Positions 34,209-45,758 of a stretch of DNA of 64,000 nt are shown piece by piece. Position numbers and translations under genes: made by a program. Source of the DNA: Gamsiella multidivaricata (lineage: Eukaryota; Mortierellomycota; Mortierellomycetes; Mortierellales; Mortierellaceae). Position 1 is the stretch's first letter. Each line of letters starts with the position of its first letter. The DNA lies in NCBI RefSeq assembly GCF_025024155.1, contig NW_026251727.1, forward strand, positions 186,001-250,000, given 5' to 3'. The notes below the pieces were generated by a model that did no database searches, was not told the DNA's origin, and saw only the letters and a list, made by a program, of their open reading frames with translations.

Positions 34209-35329
34209 ATGGCATCCGAGCTCGCTACTTCGTACGCTGCCTTGATCCTCACCGATGACAACGTCGAGATCACCGTTAAGTATCGGTCCTAGTTCTGCAC
34301 CCATCAACCACTCGACGGATGAATCGGAGAGGCAATGGTTTCATGCCGGATGGCTATTGGATGGATATCTCGAATTCGATGGATACAACACATAAAGGAC
34401 CAGGGGGTCAAAGTCTCGCCTTGAGCTTGGGCTTTGCAGGGGCGACTACTACGGCACAGGAATCAGCATTGACTCACCAGCTCATGAGTCTTCTTTTAGA
34501 AGACAGTGGCCGCTTGTGCAAGAATATCGCGACCTATTTACCAACGGCAGTAGTAGCAGCGACAGTGATCTTCAGCCTCACTTCGCATCGCCATCAACTG
34601 TCAGTCCTTACAAGGAACGCTTTAGCAGCTTTTGTCACAGTGGCAGTCAGTCCTTGAAGCAATAGAGTGGCGATATCAGGATCAGGAGCGACAGCTATAA
34701 GTCGCTAACCCATCGCAGCACTGCAGGGCGATCAGACCTCTGCTCGATGAACTCTAGGAGCAAGGCCAATCCCACTCACCTGCAACTCCCTCAATCCTAC
34801 TTTACCGCAAACCATCGTCTCGCACTCTACCACACTCAACCAACCCGTTGCATGCCTGAATGAACCTCGGCAGAACCAAAAACGCTGACTCGAACTTCTG
34901 CCGTTTTTCTCCATAATAGTCCGACAAGCTCCAGACCCTCTTGAAGGCTGCCAACGTCGAGGTTGAGTCTATCTGGACCTCCCTTTTCGCCAAGGCTCTC
35001 GAGGGCAAGGACGTCGCCGCCATGTTGTCTAACGTTGGCGCCGCTGGTGCTGCCCCCGCTGCCGGTGGTGCCGCCGCCGCTGCTGGCGGTGCTGCTGCTG
35101 CTGAGGAGAAGAAGGAGGAGAAGAAGGAGGAGCCCAAGGAGGAGTCCGATGACGACATGGGATTCGGTATGTACACCTTGACAGCAGTACCTGCTTGCCT
35201 ACTTGGCCGCTTTTTTTATGTTTATTTTGGTCTGCGGCAGTCGAACGCGTGGGGTCGTTTAAGGCTATAGGTTTTTCTAACAATGTCTTATTTTCTTTGC
35301 TTATCATTTCAATAGGTCTTTTCGATTAA
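34209..35329 (+). CDS. RPP1: 60S acidic ribosomal stalk protein P1
   Basis: Three exons (34209-34274, 34920-35166, 35316-35329) give 108 residues. The N-terminal helical domain ([20 protein letters not shown], then [19 protein letters not shown] and [11 protein letters not shown]) is joined by an Ala/Gly hinge ([17 protein letters not shown]). It ends in the universal stalk tail [13 protein letters not shown]. The tail recruits elongation factors and is the target of ricin-like RIPs. Exon 3 carries only the last codons GLFD, split after the first base of Gly. Intron 1 is 645 bases, by far the longest in this gene and long for the window, with a weak GTTAAG donor. A standard AATAAA lies at 35361. 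Confidence 0.96.
34275..34919 (+). other. long first intron of RPP1
   Basis: 645 bases, GTTAAG donor to AATAG acceptor. An incidental ORF (34319-34657) has no recognisable domain. I looked for a C/D-box snoRNA because ribosomal-protein introns often host them and saw no convincing C/D pair. Confidence 0.7.
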
Positions 35330-35738
35330 ACAATCACTTCCCACCAACTCCAACCCTTTGAATAAAACTACCGGGCACCACCTGGCCTTTATCCACCGAG
35401 TTTATCACCATGTTCTTCGCATCGTTGCGCATTGTAATTGCAGCTTTTGATTCTTTGGACAGTACTCAGGATTACAACGGATTCTATTCACAGACCTATG
35501 AACAACGGACATATTTCTCAGTTGCGCCCGCATTGCTATGCATCCAACGAAACGAAATTTGATGAACTGGACAAGAGCATTTATGGCTCTACGGCAGTCG
35601 ACTGGTGCTGTCGCGGCGACGATAATTTATTCAAAAAGAATTTGATCCGCAGCGATTGTCAATTCAGCAGTGGCAGTTCGAATTGTTAATGAAGAGATGT
35701 GGTCCTGTCATTGTGTCTTTCAAGTCGAAAAAAGCAGC
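35330..35738. other. 3' region between RPP1 and the Myb/U-box gene
   Basis: Convergent spacer. A short plus-strand ORF (35438-35689) lacks any recognisable sequence feature; not called. Confidence 0.5.
35361..35366 (+). terminator. AATAAA poly(A) signal of RPP1
   Basis: Canonical hexamer 31 bases after the stop codon. Confidence 0.6.
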
Positions 35739-38214
35739 CTAAATGTTGACGATCCTATCCCTAATGATAGGGAAGACACAAGACAAGGTGCAAGTTAGGT
35801 TGTCTGCACTACAGTGACATGTCATCCAAGTAAATTGTTCATCTTCGTCTTCATACCTGTACTCCTCAATATTCTCAAAGGTCAAGATCGTGAGATCGCG
35901 CTTGGTCAAAGGCTTCTTGGTCAACGGACACATGTTCTTCATCGGGCCGTCCTTTAAAAGACAGCGAAGCCAGCTCTCGTAGCTCATGACATGACCGTAC
36001 TTGGAAATAGCAGGAATCACTATGGCATCAAGTGTGATCGGGTCAATGAAGCCAGGCAGCGGGTTCAAAGCATCATCTACGTCCGAATCGTACTCCTCAT
36101 CCTGACCATCATCGCTATCTCCTACACCAGGTGTAGAGGAGTCTCTAGCTACAGCGCTAGAAGAGCCCTCGGCGGCATTGGGAGTAGAGGAGCCTTCGAC
36201 TGCAGCACTGGAAGAACCTTCGGCAGCAGCAGCGGAGGAACCTTCATTAGCGGCAGAAGACGAACTTTCGGCAGAGGTTAATGTGGTCGCTGAAGAGGAA
36301 GCTGTCGCAGCGGCAATGGCATCCGTCCGAGTACGAGTCCGCTTTGTCGTGCTCCACTTGGCCATGTACAATCCCGAATCATCGCAGTCGAATTCCGAGA
36401 TGTCCGAAGAGTCATCGCTGTTATAGCCACGTCTCTTGCGCTTATTACGCATAGCGGCCGCAGAGGTCTTGGGTGCCTTTGGCGCCTTGGGCGCCTTGGG
36501 CGGTTTGGGCTCCTTGGGTGGTTTGGGTTCTTTTGGAGCCTTAGGTTCCTTGGGTGACTTCACAACAGCCGGCTTCTCCTCTCCAGCGGCAGTGTGTTTG
36601 GTGTGAGTCCTGAACTCCTTAATTCTCTCGCCATTGACGCCCTTCTTGTCAAACAGGTAGTGGGCCTTGCCCTTTTCATCAAGCACGTAGTTGGGATCCG
36701 TGATCTGATTCGTCTCCACAAGTAATCGATAATAGTTCGAGCACTAGAGAGAGATAAGAGAGATAAAATAAGGTGTTAGAAGAGCTGAAGAAGAACCCAC
36801 ATTGCCATAAAAAACGTCGCACAGGGCGTTACGAACCTGATACCCAACACGTCCAGGGATGGTCATGGAAAAAAGTCCCCATTGCCCGTTGGCTCCAATT
36901 TCCATCAGACGCTCATGGAAAAGTCGCTGCTCTTCTTTACTCCAAGCACCCTTGCGCTGAACCTCGCCAGGTGCATTAAAGCGATAGTAGTACGTGTTCG
37001 GCTTCTTGTCAATGGCCGCATAAGCCTTGATACGGGCTTCAGACCAGCCTTCAAAGGCCTTGGAGGCATCAATGTTGTTGTCCTGCACCTGCGCCAAAGC
37101 CTCGTCCAGTCCTAGACGACCCCCCATGCGGTACTGCCTACAATTTTTTAACAGAGATATCAGAATCAACGGAATGATATCGCTTCATATTGGTGCGGAC
37201 AAATTGAGTTTACAGTAGTTCACATACTTCTTCATGCTCTCAGTGGTCCGCATGCGAGGGGCTTCGCGACGCTTCTTGAGATGCTCTTCATATCGGGCCC
37301 GCTGCTTGTCGTCCATCAGAGTGGCAGCAGCAGGCTTGTGGTGGCGGACGGCGATGATGCGTCGGATCCTCTCGATGTAACCACGGTTATTGAATTGCAT
37401 AAAGGCTTCATCCTCGTCATGGTTGCATTCTTCCAGGGCTTCATCGATCTCGGCATCGACCAGGTAGGTGAAGTGCTGTTTCAGTCTTTCGCGGCGTGTC
37501 TGTTTCACCTTTTGCTCGCGCTCCGCAAACTAGTTAAAAAAAAAAAGAGGTATACATGGTGGACTGGTGAACAAAAATGTTTGTTTTCTCAAAAATACAC
37601 AGCAAGAGTTGGTAATGTAGCTCTGTTATTACACGACGTTGGATGAGTGCAACCCGTTGCTGGATAAGGTCCTTCTCCTTGTCCGTGACACTCTGGTCAA
37701 AGAAGCGCTCCTTTCGTACGTTCTGGACGTTGTCGCTATCAAATCCAACGAGTACACCATAGTCAATTGGCAGCTCCATTTCCTTAATTTGACAATAGGA
37801 GATAAAATGAATATTGCCTACATGTTCTCCTTGTCGTCTTCATGCTCGTCGTTTTCCAGGTCCTCCTTGCTAAGCTCGGAGTCCTCTTCTTTGGGTTTCA
37901 GGACCGCTTCTTTCTCGGTCTCGCGCTGTTGAAGCAGAAGCTGGAGAACACTGGCAGGACGCGTGTCAGCCAGTGCGGGTTTGTTGTTGTACTTTGGGAA
38001 CACATTCCTGACTCGGTCTGTTCGAGTTCAGCAAAAGTCATGTTGAGATGAGAAAGATTAGAATGACACCAAGTCGTATGAAAGTGAATGAAGAAAAGGA
38101 ACTGGACTCTTTTACGCAACTGTATTCGTATTCCTTGCGGAAGACGGTGCAGCGCGGCTTGTCGCTCGCGGCACCCGGCGTGCTTTCACGCGAGCTGCTG
38201 GTGGAGCTGGCCAT
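35739..38214 (-). CDS. Myb/SANT-domain protein with C-terminal U-box-like domain
   Basis: Well-supported exons are 37633-37782, 37224-37529, 36837-37133, 35857-36743 and 35739-35754, about 550 residues. A Lys/Arg-rich helical region (KQTRRERLKQHFTYLVDAE) leads to a SANT/Myb domain: GAWSKEEQRLFHERLMEIG, then QWGLFSMTIPGRVGYQCSNYY. A PKEPKAPKEPKPPKEPK repeat and acidic Ser/Ala linkers follow. A U-box-like fold with no zinc ligands closes the chain (FIDPITLDAIVIPAISKYGH, then CPLTKKPLTKRDL). Combined SANT and U-box suggests a chromatin-associated E3 ligase or splicing-type factor; this is inference. Two upstream blocks (38116-38214, MASSTSSSRESTPG; 37822-38017, PKYNNKPALADTRP) look coding. They do not join in frame with canonical sites I could find, so the N-terminus is unresolved. 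Confidence 0.75.
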
Positions 38215-38595
38215 GGTTTGGTTTTCGTTTCTTTTTTCCTTTCCGTGAGGATGAAGTATGAGAGGATGGAGCTGGGTTGGTGGCGAGTGCGGACCATGGC
38301 GCAACAAAGTAAACAATCGCCCTGAAAAAGGGACGCGTATGTCACGTGCATTGGGCGCAAGTCAACTGCTGCGGCTTCCTGAGACAGACGATATTCAATG
38401 GCCCTGCGTAGTCGTCGCAGGGTCGCTCCAGGGACCCAGGCGGCGTACAAACTACAAAATATGAGAGCGCACATCAAAGCGAGCCGGGTATGGTATGCAT
38501 CGCGCCCATCCCTCCATATAAAAGAGACTTCCTCTCTTCCATCGACATCTCATTCCTTCAACCAACTCCTCGCCTCCCATCGCTAACATCCCACC
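38215..38595. promoter_or_regulatory. divergent promoter, Myb/U-box gene and GNAT gene
   Basis: 381 bases. It contains a CACGTG E-box at 38343-38348 (GTCACGTGCA context) and a TATAAA at 38517-38522, 74 bases before the GNAT start codon, followed by a pyrimidine-rich leader. The E-box is the core of bHLH (Cbf1/Pho4-type) sites; use is untested. Confidence 0.6.
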
Positions 38596-40437
38596 ATGAC
38601 CCAGACCAGTATCCACCTCCAAGCAACCCCGCGAGACAGGACTGTCGACCTCGGTGACGGACTCATCATGCGCTGGTCCACCAAGGCCGACAGCGACAAC
38701 GTTGCAGAGCTCATGGGGGAGGCCTTCAGGGTACAGCTAGTGCTCTTTTCTTTCTTATAAAAAAAATGGTGATTGAGAAAATGTCCGTTAATAAGGAGAA
38801 GATGGCTTTCAATCAAACAGTGGCTATCTTTCCTGGATCCCATCCCTGAAGGCGTCATCCCAGGACCCAGCGCGACCTTTTCCTCAGCCAGTGTAAGTCG
38901 CGTCTGCTTCCTCTCTGTCTCTGTTTCTGTTTGCTTCAAAGTTGGATAGTCCACGCCTTTGTCATCTCTCTCTCTCTCTCTCACGCACTCCGCTTTCGTT
39001 CCTGTAGAGACGACTGTTGAGCGGTAAGAACGGGACCATGACAGACCGGGACTATGCTCTCGTGGAGGACACGACCCGCCCACGCGACAACAAGAACCCT
39101 ATCGTCGCCTGCGTGGCCATGCAACGCCATCGTGCCTATTACGGCTGCGTCGACGATATATTCTTTGGCAAACCGGAACTTATCGCCACGCGGCCCGAAT
39201 ACCGTAACCGAGGGCTCGTCCGCAAGTTGCTCTACGAAATGATCCACCCGGAATCTGAGGCTCGTGGAGATGCGCTTCAGTTCATCGCCGGCATCCCACA
39301 TTTCTATCGGTACAGGACAGAAATGGATTTTGTAGTCTAATTAGGTGTGATAGGACGATCATTTTTCTCACGCCCGCAATCCTGCATTTTGCCCTTTGAT
39401 CTGGTAGTCAATTCGGATACACATACGCCATGGCGAACTACTTGTCCGGCAAGATCGCAGACCTGTCGTCGATCCCCGCTCTACCCCCCGGCAAGACCGA
39501 GCCCTTCATCCTCCGCAAAGCGACCGCTGCCGACATCCCCTACCTAGTCCGCCATAGCACCAACGACGTCAGCCCCTATACTTCCGTCGGGCTCAAATAC
39601 GGCCCTGAGTACTACCAATACACCGTCGCCGATATCCTCGAGCTCGAGCAACCGGGCCACAACAGCATCCGCGACACCCTTATCGTCGTCAACGCCGCTA
39701 CAGGCAAAGATGTTGGCTTCTCGATCGTCTCTCATATGGTCGGTCTCAAGGTCGAGGCCCTCGTCCTCGACGACTCCGTCGTTCTCAAGGACGCCCTCTA
39801 CCCGATCCTGCGGCAGTTCATCTCGAACGAGAAACACCGTCTTGAAGCCAAGAAGGCGACTCTCTCAGTCGAAGAAGCGGAAAAGTTCTCGACCGCCCCA
39901 CCTTACATGCTGCTCCAGGTTCATCCCAAGCACCCGATCACGATGTTGTTGGGCTCCAAAATCGCGCCCAGCATCACCGGTCCCGGATATAGAGTCATGA
40001 CCCGTATCTACGACTACCCACGCTTCATTCGCATCATCACCCCAGAACTCGAACGCCGTCTCAGTAAATCTCCCATGGCCGGCTTGACCGGTCGTCTGCG
40101 CCTAGACTTTTACCGCAAGGTGGAGGGTAACAATGCCAAGGGCCTAGAGATCCTTTTTGAGGACGGAAAGATCGTCGAAGCTAGGGAATGGGCCAACCCC
40201 GGGCCGGAGAAGACGGTCGAGGAGTACTTGGCTTGGAAAGCAGAGGATAAGGTGCCAGTGATTTATGCGGCCGCGTTTGCGCCCTTGACCTTCCATTCGC
40301 TCTTGACGGGAGACAGGAGTCTGGAGGAGCTGGCCTGGTCTTTTGGAGAGAATCGCGTCAAGGACGAGGCGTCCACGCTGCTATTGAACTCCTTGTTCCC
40401 CAAGGTCTCTCATCAAATTGATGGATTCTTCTGGTAG
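38596..40437 (+). CDS. GNAT-type N-acyltransferase with C-terminal extension
   Basis: Four exons (38596-38730, 38821-38892, 39008-39309, 39408-40437) give 512 residues in frame. Joining exons 3 and 4 produces the continuous IPHFYRQFGYTYAMANYL, so two separate genes are not needed. The first half has GNAT features: a beta-strand/acetyl-CoA segment RPEYRNRGLVRKLLYEMIH (the R-x-x-G-x-x/A pyrophosphate loop region) preceded by IFFGKPELIATRP. The second half (KTEPFILRKATAADIPYLV...) begins like a second GNAT fold and ends in a region resembling sterol-carrier-type domains of Eis-like enhanced acetyltransferases (FYRKVEGNNAKGLEILFEDG). An Eis/two-GNAT architecture is therefore likely but inferred. 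Substrate unknown. AATAAA at 40469-40474. Confidence 0.87.
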
Positions 40438-40468
40438 ACGAAGCAACGTTCACTCTAGGCTTGGCACC

Positions 40469-40474
40469 AATAAA
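40469..40474 (+). terminator. AATAAA poly(A) signal after the GNAT gene
   Basis: Canonical hexamer 31 bases after the stop, in the 124-base gap to the convergent Ser-rich gene. Confidence 0.55.
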
Positions 40475-40561
40475 TGAAAGCTGTATTTGGACCAAGATGA
40501 GGAGAGGGGGAGGTTTTTTTAATGTATGTTACAATTATCTGAAGGATATAGAAATCTCTAT

Positions 40562-42953
40562 TCATGAAGAGACGCTGGCAGCGCGCCGCCATTCGCAAAC
40601 TGCATCCCTTAGCCGTCGCCGCTTCTCATCCACGCCTGCATTCGCCAGCTCCGGCAGGGGGCTCGACCTGTACCGCATATGCATTGTCATTGCTGCATGC
40701 CTCATAAACGGCCTGCCCGCCTGATCACTGTTCGGCGACATAGGCGAAGGTGTTGAGCTCCTCGACGACGGATTCGACCAAGTCGATCCAGGTCTCAAAA
40801 GCGACGGCGGTGTCATTGCACCAGAACGCATGCTGACACTGCTGCTCATCTTCGCATTCGACGGAAGCGACAACGGCATCGATGGCCGTTTACGGAGCAC
40901 AGAATTCAAGAAAAACTCATCATCACTGTCCTCGTCAATGACGTATGGCGACATCGGTCGGTTCCTCGATGTGTTGTTGGCAGAGTTCTTACTGCTCAAG
41001 GCGTCCTCGCTATCGTCATCCTCCTCAACCTCGACATCCTCGCATTCAACACTAAACACATACCCACCGCCTCCCTGCTTGATCTCTGCGAGATCATCCA
41101 CCGAACTCATCGAACATCCCGAGGGTTTCGATGCGAACGACATATCTGACATCTTTGAGCTCTCCGAAGAACACGACGATCTTCTTCCAAATGACAGCGT
41201 TTCCGAACGAAGGTATTCCAAACGCTCCGGCGCAGTCGGCGACATGGATTTGGGCTCGCAAGCTTCCTCTTCTTTCTCAAGCATAATCTCCAGCGGCAAC
41301 GATTCCTGGGACCCCTTGCTTGACGCGGAGGTGGAGCCGGGCATAGTCACCGTCGCCACAGCTTTTGTGGACACCATTCCTTCCTGTGCCTGCGCCACTA
41401 CCACACTGCTTCGACGGCTCGACTGACCCGACAGTGGTGACAACGTTGAAGACTGCGAAAGCGACACCATGCTCTGCGTCGACGACTGCGACAGGACCTG
41501 CTGCGACGTCTGCAAGAACTTTGGCATAAACTTCCCCAATAGCCTGGACGATCTCTTCGATCCCATGCTTAAGCTCGACTTTGTAGAATGATGGCTTGTA
41601 TGCGACGCGATGCTACTCGTATCCGAAGAATCCTTGGCCCCCACCATTGAAGCGCTTCCATTGACGCTACTCCTACGCATCCACATCTTCTGTAGGAAGT
41701 ATGTGCCCCTACTCTCTTTGTTACTGGACTCCTTCTGGGCAGAGGATGACGACGGCGCCAGAGTAGGCGCAGACATTTCAGCTTCCAGCTTCGTTGTTGT
41801 TTCAGGAACCACATGTGGCGATGACGTAGACGGCGACGGCAGGGTGCTCTCTTTAGTAGTAGAGAGTCCAGAAGGTCTATCAACCTTCTTCACCTCATCT
41901 GATTCTGTCGCCACCTCCTACATGAAAGGGAGCATTCAATGGTTAGCCGAGATTGCTTGAGTCCATATGTGTAGTCTAGATCAAAATACGATATATCATC
42001 GTATCGCATCCATCAACAGCCGGCCAAGACAAAACATGGTCTATACATACAGATACGTCAGAAGTAGATGAGCTGCTCCGTGATGGTAGCGCCTGTCCAG
42101 CATCGAGAGCCGCACCGGCTGTCATTGTCATCTCAGTTGCCATCATCGGGGAGATTGCAGATGTAGCCGGATCGACCGTATCCTTCAGATTCAAGGGCGA
42201 CTCTACTTCAAGAGTCTGTCGAATCGCCGCTAAGACGCCATAAACATGGCTCTTGCTGCTCATATTCTCGCTCAGATACTTGCGATATACCGAGAGATCG
42301 ACAGCCGCAGCCGTACTTGCTGCAGTATCTGGAACACAATTGCCCAAGGTCAGGGCTCTCGGACGCGTGCCGCTGCTGCCCTTCGATGATAAAGATGTAC
42401 CTTGACGCAGCGCCGCGATGGTCGCACAGGTAAGGGTATGTGCGCGTGATGAGTCGAAGAATGTGCTTTTGTTGCTGCCGTCGCTGTGGATGGAGGGATG
42501 CTTGTGCTCGGAAGCTCCAGAATTATACTGTTCTTTTTCCTCCATGGGGCTTTGGACCATTGTTGCTAAGGAGACATTCAACGATTGTTGCTCCTTTTCC
42601 TCCTCCTCCTCCTCCTCCTCCTCGGAAAGGTATTCTGCAGTAATGACGAATTCTGTTGTGGGTGTAGTTGTAGTTACTGTAGTTGGAGTGGACAAGGACG
42701 CTGATGTCAAGAAAGAAGAAGATGAGCGAGAGGATGTACTTGTGGCAGAGCGACGGCGCGTCTGGATGTGACTGAAGGAACCTGGCCTGGAGCAGAAGGT
42801 GGAGGATGTAAGATGAAGATGATTGTGGCCCTCGGCCAAGGCCATAGGGGAGGGTCGAGTGCGTTCGAAGGCGTTATTGGAGAGTCGCCGGGCACGGCTC
42901 AAGAGTGCTTCAGCGACTTGTGATGTATTGCATGAGTGTGATAGAGTGGCCAT
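40562..42953 (-). CDS. Ser-rich disordered protein, unknown function
   Basis: Two exons (42051-42953 and 40562-41917) joined by a GTATGT...CATGTAG intron in phase 0 give 752 residues. It has Ser/Thr-rich sequence throughout and an acidic Glu run near residue 120 (EEEEEEEEE from a CTC microsatellite at 42598-42623). A conserved-looking helical block (AAVDLSVYRKYLSENMSSKS) and a more conserved C-terminal block (RPMSPYVIDEDSDDEFFLNS, then VLRKRPSMPLSLPS) follow. It ends in a basic helix (DEKRRRLRDAVCEWRRA). Many SP/TP and RxxS motifs suggest heavy phosphorylation. I do not recognise the family. Its stop lies 124 bases from the convergent GNAT stop. Confidence 0.8.
42598..42623. repeat. CTC trinucleotide run encoding poly-Glu
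   Basis: Tandem CTC on the plus strand reads GAG on the coding strand of the Ser-rich gene. Confidence 0.9.
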
Positions 42954-43269
42954 TGGTGCTATCGTTTCTGTCTATCAATTGGAAGGAAGGTGTAGCTGGG
43001 CAGGTGTAGCTGGGGGTTGGAGGCGTGAAATGGAAGCGTGATTTCTTTTTGGGTTAGCCCCTGTGCTGAGAGAGAGTGTAGAGAGTTTAGATAGAGTTTG
43101 AAGAAGGACGAAGGCGAAGGTGAAGACAACAGGTGGAATGAGGAATGGAAAAAAAAAACCAACAACAACAAGGAATGCAATGAAGAAATAAAAAAGTAAC
43201 GAAAGAAAGAAAGAAAGAAGAGAGAGGGAAGGGATGGTGTTAGTGAAGAAAAGGGACGACGAAGACGAT

Positions 43270-43288
43270 GGGGGGGGGGGGGGGGGGG
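43270..43288. repeat. poly(G) run, 19 bases
   Basis: Uninterrupted G19 about 317 bases upstream of the Ser-rich gene start (poly(C) on its coding strand). It can form a G-quadruplex; it is also a classic site of sequencing length errors. Confidence 0.9.
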
Positions 43289-44042
43289 CATAGTCGTGTT
43301 TATTCATCCACAGCTGGGTTGCCTATTGTATAGCGATTCATTCATTCACTATGGTTTGTATTCATTTATGCTCGACAGTAGTATTAAAGAGAGAATGCCC
43401 ATCTGTCCCCAAGAAAGAACAAGACCGAAAGAAAAGAGGGCGCTACATATCGATTCCAGACGCATTTAGAACCTCGCTTCACCACACTTGTTTTGTGTTA
43501 TTAATAATCCTCAAGCACTATCACAATGACCATGGACAAAAACACCCAAGGGTATCAATGGTCGATGGTGATGAATGACAGCGACTGAGTGTGCCAATGG
43601 AGCGACAGCGCCGCTCCTGACTCTGTGCAGTACAACGGCAAGGAAACAAAAGCTACCCCTCAGCAGCAGATAGTCCATCGCATCCCACTCATATTTATGG
43701 GGATAGTATCATCCGATACAGTTTTTTCAATTGTCTCCTTTCTTTCATAGATCTGTCCATCCTATATACCTTTTGGTGTTTCTCCTTGTTTGCCTTGCAG
43801 GATGTCTCTGCGGTATGAATGTGAGTCTGAATGTGTGTGCAAGTGCGTTTATCAACCCTTCCTTCGTTGCATCGTGCGCTGTGCAATTTTACCTTTTTAC
43901 CTTTTTTTTTTTTTTTTTCCGCGCGGCTATTTCTCTTTCTCCTGTTTGAGAAGACTACGGCATTTTTGAACAGCCTTACAGCACCCGCACCATCCCCTAT
44001 TTTTTGTTCCTTTTCATTTTGTTTCTACCATCCATTTCATAT

Positions 44043-44075
44043 CAGCAATAAGACAGCAATAAGACAGCAATAAAA
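44043..44075. repeat. three tandem 11-base units CAGCAATAAGA
   Basis: Two perfect copies and a third with one change (CAGCAATAAAA). Confidence 0.88.
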
Positions 44076-45758
44076 CGGCAAAAAAATGCAAGCAAGCAGA
44101 CGATTATCGATCTACAGTTTGTGTTCCATATTGTGGGCGTCGCGCAAGGAGTCGGGGAATGGGGGAGTGAGTCTAGTCAAGTCTAGCTTAATCCAGGGCA
44201 GAGGGGGTAAGATCTCCTCCATTGAACCCGCGTTTGTGCTGCGTCGCACTAGACGCCAGCAATAGTCGATGGACCAAGTCAGACGCGATTTGCAGGTAAA
44301 CAAAGGTTTAAAAAGCATGCCCTTTTTCTGATCGATTAGACAATCGAAGAGCGAAAGGCGAACCCAGAATAGAACCTTCTTCCAAAAAAAAAAAAAAAAA
44401 AAAAAATTCCTGAGTAGAATGGCATGCCATAGCATGGCAATGCCTTGCTCTATGTCGAGGTGCAAAGCGTAAACAGCTGTCTTGAAGGATCATCGAATCG
44501 CCCACGAGCATGCAACTACGCTCACCTCGCTTTCATTTTTCTTCCCGTTCCTGTTCTAGGCGCTTGTATTTTTTTTTTTTATTTTTTTTCCTCGGACTAG
44601 ACTCAGACCAACATTCAAGATCTCACTCGGATTTTTGTTTGTTCAGTGGCTCACTCTGTTTGTCTACTATAACTGACTGAGTAGCAATTTGTCTCTCTTC
44701 TGTCCAGTTTCCGCGGAAAGCCATTCACGCATGCCATATGCACCGCCCTGTCCATTTTTCGATTTTCCCGCGCACACAATGCATGCGTCTACGGATCTTT
44801 TTATTCCACGGATCGCTGGCACGATAGGCTGAATAATAAAAAAAAAGACACTCCTCCCAGGCTGATTGTCCTCCCTATAGTCCTGTCCAGAACACTCAAA
44901 ATAGAACTACCTGTCATCTATGTAAGCCTACGCCCTTGCAGCTTTGCAGGTCCAGATCAGATGCATACACATGGCATAATCCCCGGGCTTTCTTGTACCA
45001 CCTTGCACCTTGCTTCCCCCTCCCCCCCAAAAAAAAAAATAAAAAATAAACGCCAGACTACGTAAGATTGCTCACCAGTTTGACGTCCTCTGGCTTGGGC
45101 TTCCCTTCCGCACCTTCCGCATCCGCCTATGCGAATGCATATGCCTGTGCACGTTCCCTTGACTTGAACATCCTATCAAAATCAAACGTGTCTATGCTTG
45201 CCTTACAGCGATAAAAATAGCCCATGCTGTATGCCCATTGCTACAACTTCTGATCCTGGTACAATCTTGTCTTACCCTCTTCCAGTCCGGACCAGAGTGC
45301 CCCCTAGAAGATTTGCCCATCTCGCCATGTACTTGCTATACTGCCAGCAGCAACGATCTTTTGCTGGGACTCGTCGAGTATCGTCACACACGCGCATCAC
45401 GTAGATACCAGGGTTCTGTCAAGGGCTCATCCTTACCAAGTACGTAGACTATCGTAACGTATCGCTCTTCTCCATCAGGGGCAACAGCAACGGAAGAAAT
45501 CCTTCATCTTTGACGTAACAAAAAGACCCACAATAGTATCGATGACTGACTAGTGCAACATCAGGGCTCCTAGACAGTTAGCGACGTGGCATAGGGGTAA
45601 GACAACCTAATTTTTAAGAGTCAACATTCTCTTTTTTTGCAAAATCGTTTATCCTACTACAGTTTACTGTGCAATCATCGTAGGATGAAATACGTGTCCA
45701 TTGGAGGGAGAGGCTTTCTTTAGTACATTCCTGCCCTATGTCGCGTAATTTCTTATGC

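Larger units (their letters stand above)
42954..45758. other. non-coding region of about 2.8 kb
   Basis: No convincing coding sequence on either strand. It holds a promoter-like CTTTC-rich stretch for the Ser-rich gene, G19, and poly(T) at about 43902-43918. Three 11-base tandem units lie at 44043-44075, poly(A) at about 44382-44405 and poly(T) at 44571-44580. C/A-rich tracts lie at 45012-45040. The region just before RSE1 (45590-45760) has no gene. Confidence 0.55.

Noticed and set aside
39310..39407. Separate gene starting at the ATG at 39430
   Set aside because: A GTACAG...GGTAG intron joins the upstream GNAT exon in phase to give FYRQFGYTYAMANYL, so one gene is better supported.
42975..43307. 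Low-complexity ORFs upstream of the Ser-rich gene
   Set aside because: They are reading frames through a CT-rich leader and a G19 tract, not coding sequence.
45585..45635. Box A-like TGGCATAGGGGTAAGAC before RSE1
   Set aside because: No anticodon or T arm follows; not a tRNA.
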